Of a stretch of 64,000 bases of DNA, positions 50,697 through 64,000 are shown piece after piece. Both the position numbers and the translations under genes were made by a program. The stretch lies in NCBI GenBank assembly GCA_013399875.1, contig VXAZ01000475.1, forward strand, positions 62,001-126,000. The letters run 5' to 3'. Numbering within the stretch: the stretch's first letter is position 1; each line of letters starts with the position of its first letter. This stretch comes from Gymnorhina tibicen. Its lineage: Eukaryota; Chordata; Aves; Passeriformes; Artamidae. A model generated the notes under the pieces. The model was given only the letters and a program-made list of their open reading frames with translations, was not told where the DNA came from and ran no database searches.

Positions 50697-50701
50697 TAAT
50701 G
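50697..50701. repeat. Target-site duplication, right copy (TAATG)
   Basis: It is identical to 50214-50218 and directly abuts the ACA end of the LTR. An intact pair means the insertion boundaries are exact and there has been no later rearrangement at the edges. Confidence 0.85.
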
Positions 50702-53700
50702 GCAGAAGACCACTGCAAGAAGCAAAAGAGATTTTTCTACTGACATCATAATAATCATCTTAATTAACTGAAATGTATATCAGTTGTGTTTGAATGAAAT
50801 ATGATTGTTTAACCTCTTAAATGTACATAATCTTCATGCTTCCTGAAAACTTCCAGAAGACCTGTCACATAGCATTTCCTTCCAATTCTTTTTCTACTCT
50901 TTCATTTTACTGTTATTTGTGGGGAAGGAAAGACTCTTTGTCCTTGTTACTTACATTTCTTGTTTCATGTGTGATTTCAGATCCAGGAAAGATTAAATGC
51001 TGTTTACCATGGGAAGGAGATAAATGTAGAAGTATCAGGCACCTTTATCCTTCTACATGGGTGTTGGAACTTTCTCATTTTATAGATTCCACTACAGTTC
51101 CAGACTATCTGAATACAGCTACAAACCACAATTAATTAGAGAAAAATCCACGGTGATGTTGTACTGTGGACAAATGAACAAGACACCAGAAAACACATTT
51201 CAAATCTACACTCTGACTTTCAACTCTCCTATGCTGGCGTGAAAATCCAGTTAGTGTGTGTCAACTCACCATGCTATCTACATTTCTTCTCTTATCTTTT
51301 TCTTCATACCGATTGAAGTCTAAAAGTTACCTGGTAATATTGTTGAAATACACTCTTTCTTCATCCAGAAGCTGATTTAACTTTTAGTACAGGCCAATGA
51401 TTTCATCATGTGGATTACTGTAGTTGTGAAATAAGCTTAGATGATCTTTGTTTTACGTCTTTTGGAAAACTTCGGGATTAGTTAAGCAGTACAACTGACT
51501 CAATTTTATTTGTTTTATTAACCTCCAGAGCTTATTTGGAAAGAGGAGAATACTTCAAGATTGTTTTTTCTTGTGCTGACTGAATTTAGAGATGATCCTG
51601 TGCCTTATTAGGCTTCTTGTTTGAAGGAGTTTTTTCTACACCTTATTTATTTTTATGCTATTGCCAACAATCCTAGAAGCTTTATATATAGTAAAAGCAT
51701 GGTATTAGTATTACTTAGAACTGTAAAAGTTTGTATGTGTATCAAGATCTATAGCTCAACACATCAGTTTCTAAATAGAAAAAGACAAAAATTTTTATAA
51801 GTGACTGATACCATGTACTGTAGCCATACCCACTTACCTTTTATGTTAATTAGTAGTTTGTCATTTGAAAGCATATTTCAAACTATATTTCTGTGTTGGT
51901 GTGGCTCACTGAAAAACTTATGTACATGCTAGTTAAGACATAAATGGGAACTTACTACCAAAGCTAGCAAGCCATAAAGTAAATGCCCACTGACAAAAAT
52001 ATCCAAATATACCAGCTATACACCTGAAAGACAGGAGAAAAGAGAGGTAATTGTGGGGTCTTATTTATAAATGAAGCCTGTGAATGATAGTCATGATATT
52101 CATCAGAAAATGCCCCTGTTGGATTCAGGGTTCTACTGAAGCCCATGAGAGCCCATGTTAGAAGTCAAGTAAGAAGCGAACGTTCACTGATGCCCAGGGC
52201 CTTTCATTCCTGGGTTTATGTTTTGATTTTCATCTCTTTGTATTTGATCAGTTGTTTGCAGCCAACAAAATACATGTATTTTTTTGTTCAAATCCCTATT
52301 CTAATCAATTATGGGATTCAGAAATATGAAAGTTATGAAATAATATGTTAAAAAGACAACATTCATCAGAAAAAAAAATTTTCAACATCTTAGACGATAG
52401 GCTATACTGATAAAATTAGAAGTAGAAGAGGTTATTGAGATGTAATGGTACCAAATCCAAACATTGTGTGGCAGTTACGCTCCACTTAATGCAATGTGTG
52501 ATCTACAAATTTAGAAGAAATGAGATTTCCTTCCTAGCATACGTGCTAAATTCAGTGACATCTAACAGACATGCTGACAGTGTGTTTTTCATTTCATCAT
52601 TCACAGAGAAACAATGTATTTGACCAGTTTAATTGCTCAACATGAAGCAGTGGTGGGTAGCAAACTAAAAAGACCCCAAACATCCAATTCTTCAGGAGCA
52701 TTTAAAATACGTGCTGAAGCTTATTACATTTTCTGTAAAGTAGAATAATTTTAAATGCTTTTTTCTGTTTTGTTATTTCTAAGAAAATATTTCTCTGAAA
52801 AATAAAACATAGATTATTGATTTCTTTTAATAAATAAAATGTAACTAACAAATGGTGTTAAAATTATGCAAAAGGATAGTCACAATGTATAGCTGGAGTA
52901 CAAATGGTGATTCAAATAGCTGCATTTTGTATTTAGATCCAAATCTGGGAAGCCCACTAAGGTTAATTTACTAGATATTTAATATTATATACATTATACT
53001 AATGTTATTTCTGCTTAAAATGGTAGGTGCCTTATCTTAGATTCTGTTTGCAGGTCTTTTGGTACCTCAGTTAAAATAGAAAATACATCTATATGCATGG
53101 AGTGAATTTGATCTTACATAGTAGGAGTAGGAAATACCTCTTCCTTACTCATTTAATTCACGTTCATGGACAAAAGTGGATTCATTTTTTTGTTATTTGT
53201 AGGCATCCCTAAAGACCATGGTCTTGCCATTTCCCTGTTTACATGGGCTGTGGCAAAGTAGGTCTAATGGCAATATTATAAATTAAACAACTCCAAGGAA
53301 TGATCTCTGGCACTGAAAGCTCATAATATCCGATGGTGGGCTCTGTCACATGCTACTCATTGACATCATAATCTAGAGGTCCAAAAAGCTCATCTTTCTC
53401 TCACTCTATTGCTCCTGTTCTTCCTGAAACCAATCAGAATTCTGTGCACTAGCAATTTTAAGATTCAAATAACAGTTACTTCCTGCTAGGTCAATAAACC
53501 TGGGGTGAATATTGGATTTTCATGCTGAAATAGAAATTATTCTTTAGAGTCTATGTTATAATTCCAAACATTCAAGTACATTTTGGTAGATGCTTTTAAG
53601 ATGGTAAGATGATTTTTTGTGGTTGTTTCAGAAATTTATGAACTGGTTTGTCTTTGGGAAAAACACTTTGTCTTTTGTAAATAAATGGAATTAGCCAGAT

Positions 53701-55270
53701 CTTCAGCTCATATAAGTGCATGTCACTCAAAAAAAGTTGTATTATGGTAGTTGTAATTAAATTTTATGGAAAAGTAATCTAAAATTTTGTCTTAATGTTT
53801 TCTGTTTGGTTAAGAAGATGGAAACAACATGTGCACGTGTCGAGATAACACCTGTTAGAGCAGCATGTTGATTACAGACACTGCCCTTCAATGCACAGCC
53901 CCACACCCTTGGTGATACAGTTCAAGAGTGATCTCTTGATTTGCCACCACAAGTGCACTAAAATGCAACAGTTCAATACACACCCATCTTTACTTAATTT
54001 AAAGCTTTTTAATTGAATGTCAGTCAATTACACAGTTATAATCCATATCTTATTACAAAGTACCATACACATGCATTTTAAATAGCACATTTTCTTAATT
54101 TAAACCATTTTCCTTTCTAGAAACCACTGCAACTAAGGAATCAATTGTGATTACGGTAACAGCCACAAAGCATTTATTACTTAATGTGATTATTTCATTG
54201 CTAATTAAAAAAAAATCACCCTCGTATCCTATTTTATATTTGACCAACATTTGCCAACATTAAATACTTTTCCAGGGTAAAGTATTTATCACCTATTTTA
54301 ATGTTACCTATCATAGCATTTGAGTATTTTCCAAAAACTAATTAGACTCACAACAGCTCAGCTGTCTCATTTACTCTTAACCTCACCCCTTCCACCTTAA
54401 TCCATGTCCTATTTTCTTCTTCGTAGCTGCTTTTTATAGTGACTATGAGGATACTAATTTAAAGTGAGTTTTCAGCTTTGTTCTGAAAGCTGCAAAAATT
54501 GTGGTCAATCTAATATCCTCTGACAGGGAATCTGAAATCTTTTGTTCTGTTTATTGAATTAGCCTATCTTCTGCTCCCATGAGCTTTGTTTTTCAGATTG
54601 ATAGATTCATGATTAATACAAAAGAGAACAACTGAGGATGGCAGTCTCCTCATGTGGAAATATATTCTGCAGCATGTAGGGAAAAACATTTCTTACAGGA
54701 CTTTCACATTTAGATAGAGACATCTTTGGCCTGGCAATTTTAAAAGATAACAGCAGTCAGTGTTTGTTGTACTTCTGCTGAAGTAATATAAATTTCAGTA
54801 ATTCATTCAGGCAGTTTTCAGTCAAAAAGCCAGGATGTAATCATAAGACAGCAGGCCCAGGTGCAGCTTTATAGTCAACTTCAGGTGGGAAAAGGCATTT
54901 TTCAAAATTTTTAACTATTCAGTCATTCTATGATTGAATGCCAAGCTATCCAAGTGGATTGCTTTGGTGGTCTAGCTAACGTGAGAATCCATCAGTATAA
55001 GGTGATAGGTTGCAAGATGATAGCTTTAGCAAAATTTAACTTAATAGTCTCTTCTCGTGTCATTTTCTATCTTGATAGAACCTGAATTTGTACAACTTCT
55101 GTATTTTAAGAGCTGATTCATGTGAGACACTGGGACAGGTGAAAGCTGAGAACGCTTTTGAGATAAATAAACAACATGGTGGAAGTACTGACACATCAGA
55201 GATTTTGGACTATCGAAGTTATTCCCTAGTGAAAATATTCCTGACAATAGAAGTGTTTATGTTAAAGATG

Positions 55271-55294
55271 TTTCTCAAAACAATTTTTGAGAAA
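55271..55294. repeat. Perfect inverted repeat, 10-bp arms, 4-bp loop
   Basis: TTTCTCAAAA, then CAAT, then TTTTGAGAAA, the exact reverse complement. It is a small hairpin that coincides with a chance plus-strand open frame (55088-55387). Confidence 0.9.
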
Positions 55295-58200
55295 ATCCTC
55301 AGAACAGCAGAATTAAAAGAAAATAATAAAGAGAGCAGCAGAATAAAAAGCAAAAGAAAAGATATAAATATTATATGCACTCCTTAGATTTTCCTTGTAT
55401 TCATGTAAGAAACAGGGGGTTGTGGTTCTCTTAGAAAATCAGATGCAAAATTCTATTGATTTCTTTTACTATTGAATAGACATTATGAAGCATTAGGGAA
55501 TTGATGTCCATATCACATTTTTAATAAGCTATATAGAATATTTGAGATGTGTGCACAACATCCCAGTATTTGTTTGTAGTAGTCAATTTAAACTATTTCA
55601 GGGAACATATGCATTATATATGAAATACTTAAAGATCCAGCTGAATAAACACTCACATTTACCATCAACTTCAAAGGTCTACAAGTAGACTTCGCGCACA
55701 ATTTAAATGAAAAACGTGTAGTACATGCATCTGACCTTTGTAATTTAAAATGCTATTCTGCCTTATCTAAATTATATACCTTTTGGATCTTTCTGTATTA
55801 AATAATTATAGGTGGAAGGATGAAGCTTCATATGTAACATTTCTCCACAATATATATATTTATTGGCATTCAGACAGATTTTATTATCAATACTTATTGT
55901 ACCAAGTGTGACTTCATGTGTCAGGAACCCAGAAGTATTTCAGCATATATGGCTACTAAAGCTGTGGTTAATGCCCATTAACACTTTTCAAGGAGAAGTG
56001 AAATATTATGATACGTAGATGTTCTAGGAAAGAAATACAGAGTTTAGTATCAGGGTATTGGTTTGGGGTGTGGGTCTGGGGAAGGGGGATTGGCTTGCAG
56101 TTTTTTGGCTTGGGGGCCTTTTGGAGAGGGATTACTTTTTTTGAGATAAAATCCAACTATATTCTTAAAAAAAATCATTAGCATGTTTTTCTTAACTATG
56201 GCTCAAATGTGATCTTTAGCTGTATAAATGAAAAGCTGCTAAATGAAAGCACATTCACTTGCTGCAAGTACTCATTTAGAAACAAAGCAGCATGAATTAA
56301 AACCATATAAGTAAGAAATGGTTGTCTGACATAGGAAGCCATTAAAATGTATTTCTGGAAGATACTGCTGATGATGCTGAAGTCAATAGAATGAAATTTT
56401 TTTCTTTGTTAAAGCAGTGTGATTTCCTTCAAAATAAGCTGCATGGCACTAATCCTTCTGAAAGTAAAGTGGCAGGTTTTAGAACTATACTTGGAAAGAG
56501 AAGAATGATTGCATTCTGATTTACATTAATATAAAAAAATTCACTACATGAGGAAGAAGTTAATCCCACTTCTATTAACACATCACCCATAAGAATGAAA
56601 TCGTAGCATTTGATCTTGCTCTCAGTGAATTCAGTGTACTGAGTTTAATAGAAAGTCAGCCTCATCACAGCTAAGTCCAGCACTGGCCCTGCCACTCTAA
56701 TTAGACTTCAACAATATTAGTTTCTTTTTCCCTTCATCTTTTTACTTCATTTCCCTTGACTGGAGTGCAATTTCACCAAAATGTAGTAGACTAATCATTA
56801 ACTGGCAGCAGCATAGAGACTGAAACTTTAAATTGACAATCACAGCAGTAGAATACCAGAAACTTATAGAAGCATAACCATTTCTTCTGCTGGGTGTGTG
56901 ATAATTGTTTTTCTGCTCATTTACATCCAAAAGTAATTAAGCTCTACAACAAAACTGTGTACTGTAGTGTTGGTGCAAAGTCTGCTGTTTGGAGGTTATG
57001 CAGAGATTCCATGAAAACATCACAGTGGGAACTGTTGTTCATTTGCATTGTCACTTCCTAAAAATTTGCAGAAACATACCCTTGAAAGAATTAGGTCACA
57101 CAAAGTGTGGCCTAAGGGCTTCTCCTTTCTGTTTTCCCCAGTGGAGTTCTGCAGCTGATGCGATAAAAACCGTTCTACATCAATAATTTTTTGAGTTTAT
57201 GTTTCCTGAAACATTTATTTGGCTTATGGAAATAAACCATCTTTATCATTCAGTGGGAAAAATTCCCTGTCTTTCCTTCCAGACCTGATTTCTTGATACA
57301 AGTGCAGTGGTGTTAGAGTGCATGTAAAGTTGTATAATAAAAGTTGGCAACTCTAATATCTTCTGAATCTTCTTCAGAAAATTGTAGTTAAAGTCATGCA
57401 TTAAAAATGCATGTCATAGTAATGTAAGAAAATGATTACAGGAAGCTTTGCTTTCTCTGGATATTACAGTTTACATATAAACAAATACAACTTCAACATT
57501 GAGAAATTTTCTTTCTCATGACATTTTTTACCAAAGTCTCACAGTGTTTCATGGTCACATGTGCCTTTTCCTTTTAGAGGGCTAATGGATAGCTGTTGTT
57601 TTCTGGTACTATTGATAATGTGAAAAAAACCCTATGAGATAACAACACAGCTAGTACTTTTCTTATTGAAAATAAGCTAATTAATCACTGTAGTGGGCAG
57701 AGAAAAGCTAACTCCTTCTCTCATTTACTTTTCTGAAACTCATTGATTTACATGGTGAGGCATGACTATAGCTGGAAGCAGCATTATACCCTTCATTTCT
57801 TAATACTTTGTATATGCTTGTTTCTTTAGTTAGGAAATGCTTTGATATAAATAAACACACTTTAGTCCTGATTTTGCAATCACTTAAATGTTTGCATGAC
57901 GGTTTCCTGAGTCAGGCCTATATCTGCTTATGATACCAAAACCAGCGTTTTATGGGCATGAGCTTTATCTTATTGAGAAATTTTGCATGAATATTGTTGA
58001 ATTACACTTTCTGAAGCCTGTCATACATGTACTTAAGTATTTTCTTTGTATTCCTATATTTTCTCCTCTTTTTTTGATTTCAGATTTTTTGGGGGTTGTT
58101 TATTTTATGGCAACATCTCACTTAAGCTTACAATAATATAGATGATTCTAACATTTCATTTATGCTTATTCACTTTGCCTTATGGTAGTGGAAGTTTTTC

Positions 58201-61200
58201 CTTGAATATTCAGGGGGATCTCATGTAAGTACAACACAGAAAGATGATCTTTATATAATTTCTATAAATTGTGCAGTACAGTATCTTTAAGTGTTATTAA
58301 AATATAAATAAATAGACAAGGAATAAGCTTTGGATCATTTATTGTATCTGTAAAAACATAAACAGGCATAAATAAATGAAGATAGATTCAGAATAACCAT
58401 CTGTTAAGAAGTTAGTTCAAGTCAAAGCACTTAAAAATTGGCACTGTAGACTGTATTCATGTAAATATGTATTTAGACATTTAATTATCTAGCCTCATGT
58501 ACAGATGTTCTGATTCACTGCAGCCTTCATTTGGGAACTTCTAAGGCTCAGGATCTACTCCTGAGCTAACCTCTCAGGTAGCTGCTGAAAATTGGATTCA
58601 GGTGCTCAACTTTGTGTTTCTCTGAATTACTGGCACAAGTTTATAGTCTTAACAATAGATCTGTCTCCACAGCTGCTTCCTTGCCAAATCATAAGCATAG
58701 AGGTCACAAGAGCCTTTCTCCTTGAGTAGCTAATTTGATAATTAGGTGAAATCTCCCTGATCACAAAAGATGCAGATTTGAAACCACATAGGCTGGGCTT
58801 GTTTCCTGCTTCCTGGGAGGGTGCTTCATCACTAGGTTTTCAAACTATGAAAACTGAGGTAATCGTTGTTGCCCTTGCTCATTTTTTTTTGCCTGCCTTC
58901 TTAAAAACACCAGACTTAATGGGCCATAAGGTAATAACCTTTTCTGTAAATCTTCCCCACCTGTCCCTCAACTCATGTAACTTTTGAACTCTTTGTCCAA
59001 ATTCAGTCAAACTGAAAAAGGGGCAGAGTTTCTGGAAAAATAAGCATCTGAGTAGAAAGGAGAGATCCAAATTCATGTACTGGTGAGAGAACTGTTGGTA
59101 GGGTATGCAAGAGATACAAGGTGTCAAAACATGTCTTGGCTCATACCGCCTATTAGCTGGTAGAACTCGTGGGAAACAAAGGTCATTGTAAAGAGGTGTA
59201 GTGCAAAATCAGCACACATCCATGGGAAACAGGTATCACTGCTGTTTCGTGACACAACTTGCTTTTAAAGAAATCATTCAGTCTCACCCAGAAGGAATGG
59301 CAATAGCTATCTACAATCAGGAAAGCTCCTGGGCTGTATCTCGAGGCCGGATGCAAATATTTAAGTCTCAGAGAAAAACTGTTCTGCTCCCTGTTCCCCG
59401 CTGGCTACCTCTGTGAGACTCACTGATCAGCCCTTCACTCACCTGAACACTGCTCTTGGGAATCCAACTCCTACTATATGCTGAGAGGTAAATTTAATGC
59501 AGCCCTATTGAGTCTCCTGCAGAGCCCACGTGACAGATATTAAGGGTTGCAATTCCTGACGTGGTCTAAATTTCTGTTCTGGCTGTAAGAGATTTATACC
59601 ACAATGTTGTCTCCTGCCCTGTGTCTCTAATTCTGCCTGTTTTCACAGCTGTCTTCTGTGGATGTGTGAAGTAAAGTCAATCTGTTAGCTGAAAATTGAG
59701 AATGCTATTATTGTTCCTCTCCTACAAAATCAAGTTCTTATCTTGTGCCATTCCCCCTACAGAACTAGAATCATAACCCCAGTTTAAGCCATTCTGAGCT
59801 GCTAGATAGAGATATATTACAAGGGTAAGGATATGTAAATAAATTAATATTAGCCTGACTTCTTCAGTGTCTTCTCAGGATTCAGTGACAGCGGTTATAA
59901 TCTCTGCCAGACAACTATCAGCAGTTTCAGGAACTGTTGAGGCAGATGGCTGAGGCACTAGATCTGATAACAAGCATGCCTGAACTTACTGACTTTTCTG
60001 CATTTTTTGATATTAGGTAGACAGGAAAGTTTGTGCCTCTCTAAAATGAGGATATTACCGAACCAGCAAGAGATTTCTGGATTACTCTTTTTTTTTTTAT
60101 CCATACAATTAAAGGAAAATATGACAATAGAAGAGAAGAGGTCTCAAGCACTGGGAGGCTGTTGGTACCTCTCTTCTCACAGGGTAACATCTTCAGTTCA
60201 CCTCCTCCATCTTATAAAGCCAATTCTTTAGCTGATACACACGTTCCTGTGAGAGCCCTGTGCCCTATGGTTGACATTCCGTTCTAATCATTTCCCAAGC
60301 AGACTTTTAAGTAGATGAGATTCTTATTCATAACTGTAAAGCAAAGATACTGGGTTGTAGCAACAGATGTGCAGATAAGCCTATCTACCCTTTCACCTTG
60401 TTTTGGTACAAAATTGCAGCAGAAAGTCAACAGGCTCAGACCTAACATGTTAATCAGCATCCAATGGGATATTTTAAGTTACACTGTGGAATAATTATGC
60501 TAACCCATAATGCATATGTTCATATAAGTTAGAACCTTTATGAAGCATACTTTGGAAAATTAACTAGCCAAAGGAATGTCTCTGGCTTCCCTTCCTCCAC
60601 TTTCAGCCTTTGTTTGTCTTCTACTTCTTCCATGTCCACATTCTTCTCCCTTGGACAAGAAATGTCTACTTTACTTATCAGTCAAGCACCCAATAAATTT
60701 TGGCTGTGTTAGGACAAGTAATTCAGGAGGACTTTTCCAGATACCACCATCCGGTGATGACATTTCTTGGTGACTCATGAATTTTCTTCACATGATTTTA
60801 TTGAGACTAATATATGTTATTCTTTTCCCTTAAAATAACATATCATAGTTTCCTTCAAGATCATCATTCCGCTCTAGCTGCTGTTGTCCAAAAATGCTCA
60901 GTTATATTTTTCTGATGCAGAATTTTCTCTTAATCTTGAGGTAGTGCTTCCATGTGCTACCAGTTCAGCATTGCAGCTGCAGAGTTGGATCAGAGACCTG
61001 TAAACTCGCTGCAGCTATTAGCATAAACAACATAGGAGATGAAACAGCCATCTGTGGTCTGCTGGAGAGAAGCGATAAAGGAATTCTGTGAGGTGTTACT
61101 TCTTCCTTTCCACTGGAGGCTGACCCTATCCACTGAGCAATAAGCATTCCAGGAAAACTTCAAGAGAATACTACTTTTGAAATATGTCCCTTAGATATTG

Positions 61201-63078
61201 TCATGCTGACTTACAGGTTATCTTTGCAAGGTGTCCCAAATTTATCTGAAAACTCCCCTCACAACTTTTCTTCATAGGAATGGACATTTCATTGTTATTA
61301 ATGTAAAGCTGATTAGAATGTGTGCATGCACTCTCAGATCATCCAAGTGTGAGAAAGCATATTTAAGTTGCCACGGAAGAATTTTCTTGACAGCTTTTTA
61401 CTTTTGCTCTTCATTATAATACATGAAAATGCAAACTTCAAATATTCAAACACACTGTGCTCTTCCATGCTATATAACTGTTTTCTTGGCTGTTGTAAAG
61501 CTCTAGGTTGGCCTGGGCTGACCAAGAGCATTCAGCCATATCACTTGCCTCTTCTCTTGTCTCTTCCTCACTGACCTGACTTGCACGTGTATGTGTGTGT
61601 ATGAGCTGTTTTCCTTCTGAAGCTGAGCAGTTGTAGGCTTGTCAGGCACCAGGGCTGGAAGGACTATAAGATGAGTGAATGATGAATAGACAGTTAAGAC
61701 TGTGTTTACAAAATGTGGCATGCTTTAAAAACGTTACAGGACAAAAATGGTCATATTTGCCAGGATTGGCTGGAGAATGATAAATGACAAAATTTCTACT
61801 CTCGTGCTTTAAAGCGCTGGCATGGCAGCAAATCAGGATAGCAAACACTCAAATGACCACTGCAAAGGAGATTAAATTACTGTAACTACTTCACTGCCAT
61901 CAGCCTATAGATACATGGTATGTGCAGCAGTTTCAGACAAGCAACTACAAATTCACTTGAGAAGCAAAGATTTTTTTGAGCATGACAGTTCAGGTTCACT
62001 GCTTTTGTAATGAAGTGAAAGGATATTAAGAGAAGTATTACAAAGTGAACCAGAACTGCTGCATTGTTAGCAGTTGGAGGTTTTCTCTGATATGACACCT
62101 GTATGATCAGTGTTAACCAGGTTCCAATTCACAGTGCTGAGCATGTCATGTATCCTCTTTGCACACAGAAAAGCCATTTTTGCTCCATGTGTAGTTCCAG
62201 AATAGATGTTTAAAGGTGTTTTTTTCAACAGCCTTAAGGCATTATATGCTTCTGGATGATTGCAATTCTTCAGGTGTAAGCAATGCAAGTAAGAGAAGCA
62301 GTTTTTTCCTATATTCATGCATGCCAACAGTAAAATTGTGTCATGAACACTGGAAATCAGAAAAATATATTCTTAATTCTCACTGCTATAGCTAGGACCT
62401 TTGATTGCTTTTTTTGTTTTTATCAGAACAAATGCTATCTGGAATGGGGAAAATGACCTTTCATTAATAATTTTTACTGGAATGACACCATTTTCTTAAA
62501 ACAATGAAGAAAAGTAATGAAGTGTAATAAAATAAACATATGGCATATATTAAAAATAATTTTCTTTTAAAATATTATAATGTATGTCAATACTAATTTT
62601 ACCTTAAAAAAACTGCTAATCATTTCCCATTCTATTGTTATGGTACACGTTTATTGTATGCAATTACTTTGTTACAAACAATTGTATTTAGGCCTCACTA
62701 AAATGCTTGTGTTTTAATAACACTGTTATCCCTTTGTGAAAACATTAGGAATACATTTTAATAAACAGCCTAGAGCCTCTGATATCTATAGTGGCACAGT
62801 AAATAATGGTTTTATATGAGATAGTAAAGGAAGTAGTCTTATAAACATTGCATAAGTGGCAAACCAAAAGGTTTTGCTGTGTATTGCAAGAGTGTGTCAG
62901 TCTACTAAACCTTAGTAAGTGGTCTAAATCAGGTTACTGACATGTAAATATCTTCTGTCACCTGGTACTGGTGTAATTTAGACGACAAGAAGATTGAGTG
63001 TTTTCCAGGTAAGTGTCACTAATGAAATAGTTATTATTCACTTATCTTTTTTCACACTTAATTCAGACTCCTAAAGCT

Positions 63079-63091
63079 AAAAAAAAAAAAA
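63079..63091. repeat. Poly-A tract, 13 bp
   Basis: A run of 13 A is followed by TAAAATC. It could be slippage or the tail of a decayed plus-strand retrocopy, but nothing upstream is recognisable as a processed gene and no flanking duplication is visible. Confidence 0.9.
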
Positions 63092-63938
63092 TAAAATCAG
63101 TCTGAATGTGGTGTTTGTGCAGTTTCTACATTGTTTTCAAAAGGCTTCAACTTACCCAATTCAAAAGCCATGAATCTGCAGGCATACCACACCTAGGGGA
63201 CACAGTTTCCTTTCTCTTTTTATCTGTTTTGCATTCCTGTAAGACTGTACATTATAATACATTTTAGTTGTATAAAAATTGGCTTTTTTCTGTTTGCTTG
63301 AAAAGCTGTTATGAATTCAAATATATGCTTTTCTTAATGTAAAATGAATAGATGTTAACTAGCTTTTGATAAGTATTTATTTTTATGTCCTTCATAAAAA
63401 GAAAGCAAATCCACATCTTGAGAAGGCTAATTTTTTAAATCTATCATATGCATTAATTCAACTGGAAAAACAGAGGAAGAGTAATCAGATTGCTCAATTC
63501 ATTCACATATATATATTTCAAGAATATAAAGACACACCAGAAGGAGATATCCTGATCCTTATAGTACTGATATCTGGGGAGCAAGGTGTTCCTTTATGTC
63601 TGGCTTGAGGATAAAATAGCACATTCCTGTTTCAGTGCTAGTTGTCCTTTAAACTGCATAAATTCTGTCCTTGTCCTACAGCAATGAAGGAAATCTTGGC
63701 AAATCCACACAGTCATTCATAGCTTTCATCTCCTTGTCCTTTCTCAAATCACTGCTAAAACACCCTCTGTTGACTTCAGGCTCTTGCTTATTTAGCTTAA
63801 TTAGGGAACAGTGAAACTAGAAAACTGGCAACTTCAGGCATATTCAGAAACCTATAGGCATATCTAACCACTTGCTCCCATAATTTTGATGGGAAATTTT
63901 TAATACATTGACCTATTTTTATATGGTTGCATTCCACT

Positions 63939-64000
63939 GAATCAAAGAATAGTTAGGGTTGGAAAGGAGATCACATAGCCCAACCCTCCGTGCCAAGGCA
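63939..64000 (-). mobile_element. CR1 LINE 3' end, cut by the window edge
   Basis: The plus strand reads GAATCAAAGAATAGTTAGG, GGTTGGAAAGGAGATCAC and AGCCCAACCCTCCGTGCC. This is the reverse complement of a CR1 3' terminus, with GGTTGGAAAGGA and the AAAGAAT/GAATC remnants of the 8-bp end repeat. The element therefore reads on the minus strand and extends beyond the right edge. The usual 'ctt...' bases after AAAGGA are shortened here, so the copy carries a small deletion. Confidence 0.9.

Larger units (their letters stand above)
50702..63938. other. Noncoding AT-rich unique sequence, no gene seen
   Basis: About 13 kb with no supported coding exon, RNA gene or recognisable transposon. Local features are a 10-bp-arm inverted repeat at 55271-55294, a G/T-rich stretch at about 56.06-56.13 kb and a 13-A run at 63079-63091. 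Two A/T-rich blocks, about 53.82-54.40 kb and 62.50-62.79 kb, are dense in homeodomain-type TAATTA/AATTAA words and SOX-like AACAAT/ATTGTT words. They are candidate conserved noncoding elements, treated in the findings. Confidence 0.7.

Noticed and set aside
1..64000. Prokaryotic or phage systems, CRISPR arrays, operons, tRNA or rRNA genes
   Set aside because: No spaced direct-repeat array, cloverleaf, rRNA-like segment or closely packed long frames are present. The CR1 elements show the DNA is avian nuclear sequence.

Overview
The window looks like a vertebrate nuclear gene desert or the inside of a very large intron, almost certainly from a bird. The evidence is four fragments of the avian CR1 (chicken repeat 1) LINE, AT-rich sequence with few CpGs, short stop-dense reading frames, and a solo LTR with 5-bp target-site duplications of the kind made by ERVL-type endogenous retroviruses. 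The LTR resembles, from memory, LTRs common in songbirds, so a passerine is the best guess. That last step is inference. Low repeat content and AT-richness fit a large chromosome rather than a gene-dense microchromosome.

Layout. 1-22315: unique AT-rich sequence with homopolymer tracts, small tandem duplications, a FOX/SOX-motif cluster near 2.85 kb, and a more GC-rich island at about 21.24-22.2 kb that holds the longest open frame (142 codons) and a 12-bp hairpin. 22316-22558: minus-strand CR1 3' end. 23675-23858: older plus-strand CR1 3' end. 23859-46674: unique sequence with a diverged 38-bp tandem pair (26.2 kb), a 37-bp direct repeat with copies 428 bp apart (29.0/29.4 kb), a perfect pentanucleotide microsatellite (29.8 kb), two hairpin/palindrome loci (37.88 and 42.32 kb) and a G/T-rich G-run tract (41.66-41.81 kb). 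46675-46930: well-preserved plus-strand CR1 3' end. 50219-50696: solo LTR with both TSD copies. 50702-63938: unique sequence with A/T-rich, homeodomain-motif-rich blocks that could be conserved noncoding elements. 63939-64000: start of another minus-strand CR1, cut by the window edge.

No protein-coding gene, exon, tRNA, rRNA, CRISPR array, operon or prokaryotic system could be supported. The open frames are short, mostly overlap frames on the other strand, and none translates into a family I recognise. They behave like chance frames. No undescribed biological system is evident. The best leads are structural: the near-perfect cruciform-capable inverted repeat at 42.32 kb, the long direct repeat at 29 kb, the G-run tract at 41.7 kb, the GC island at 21-22 kb and three candidate regulatory blocks.
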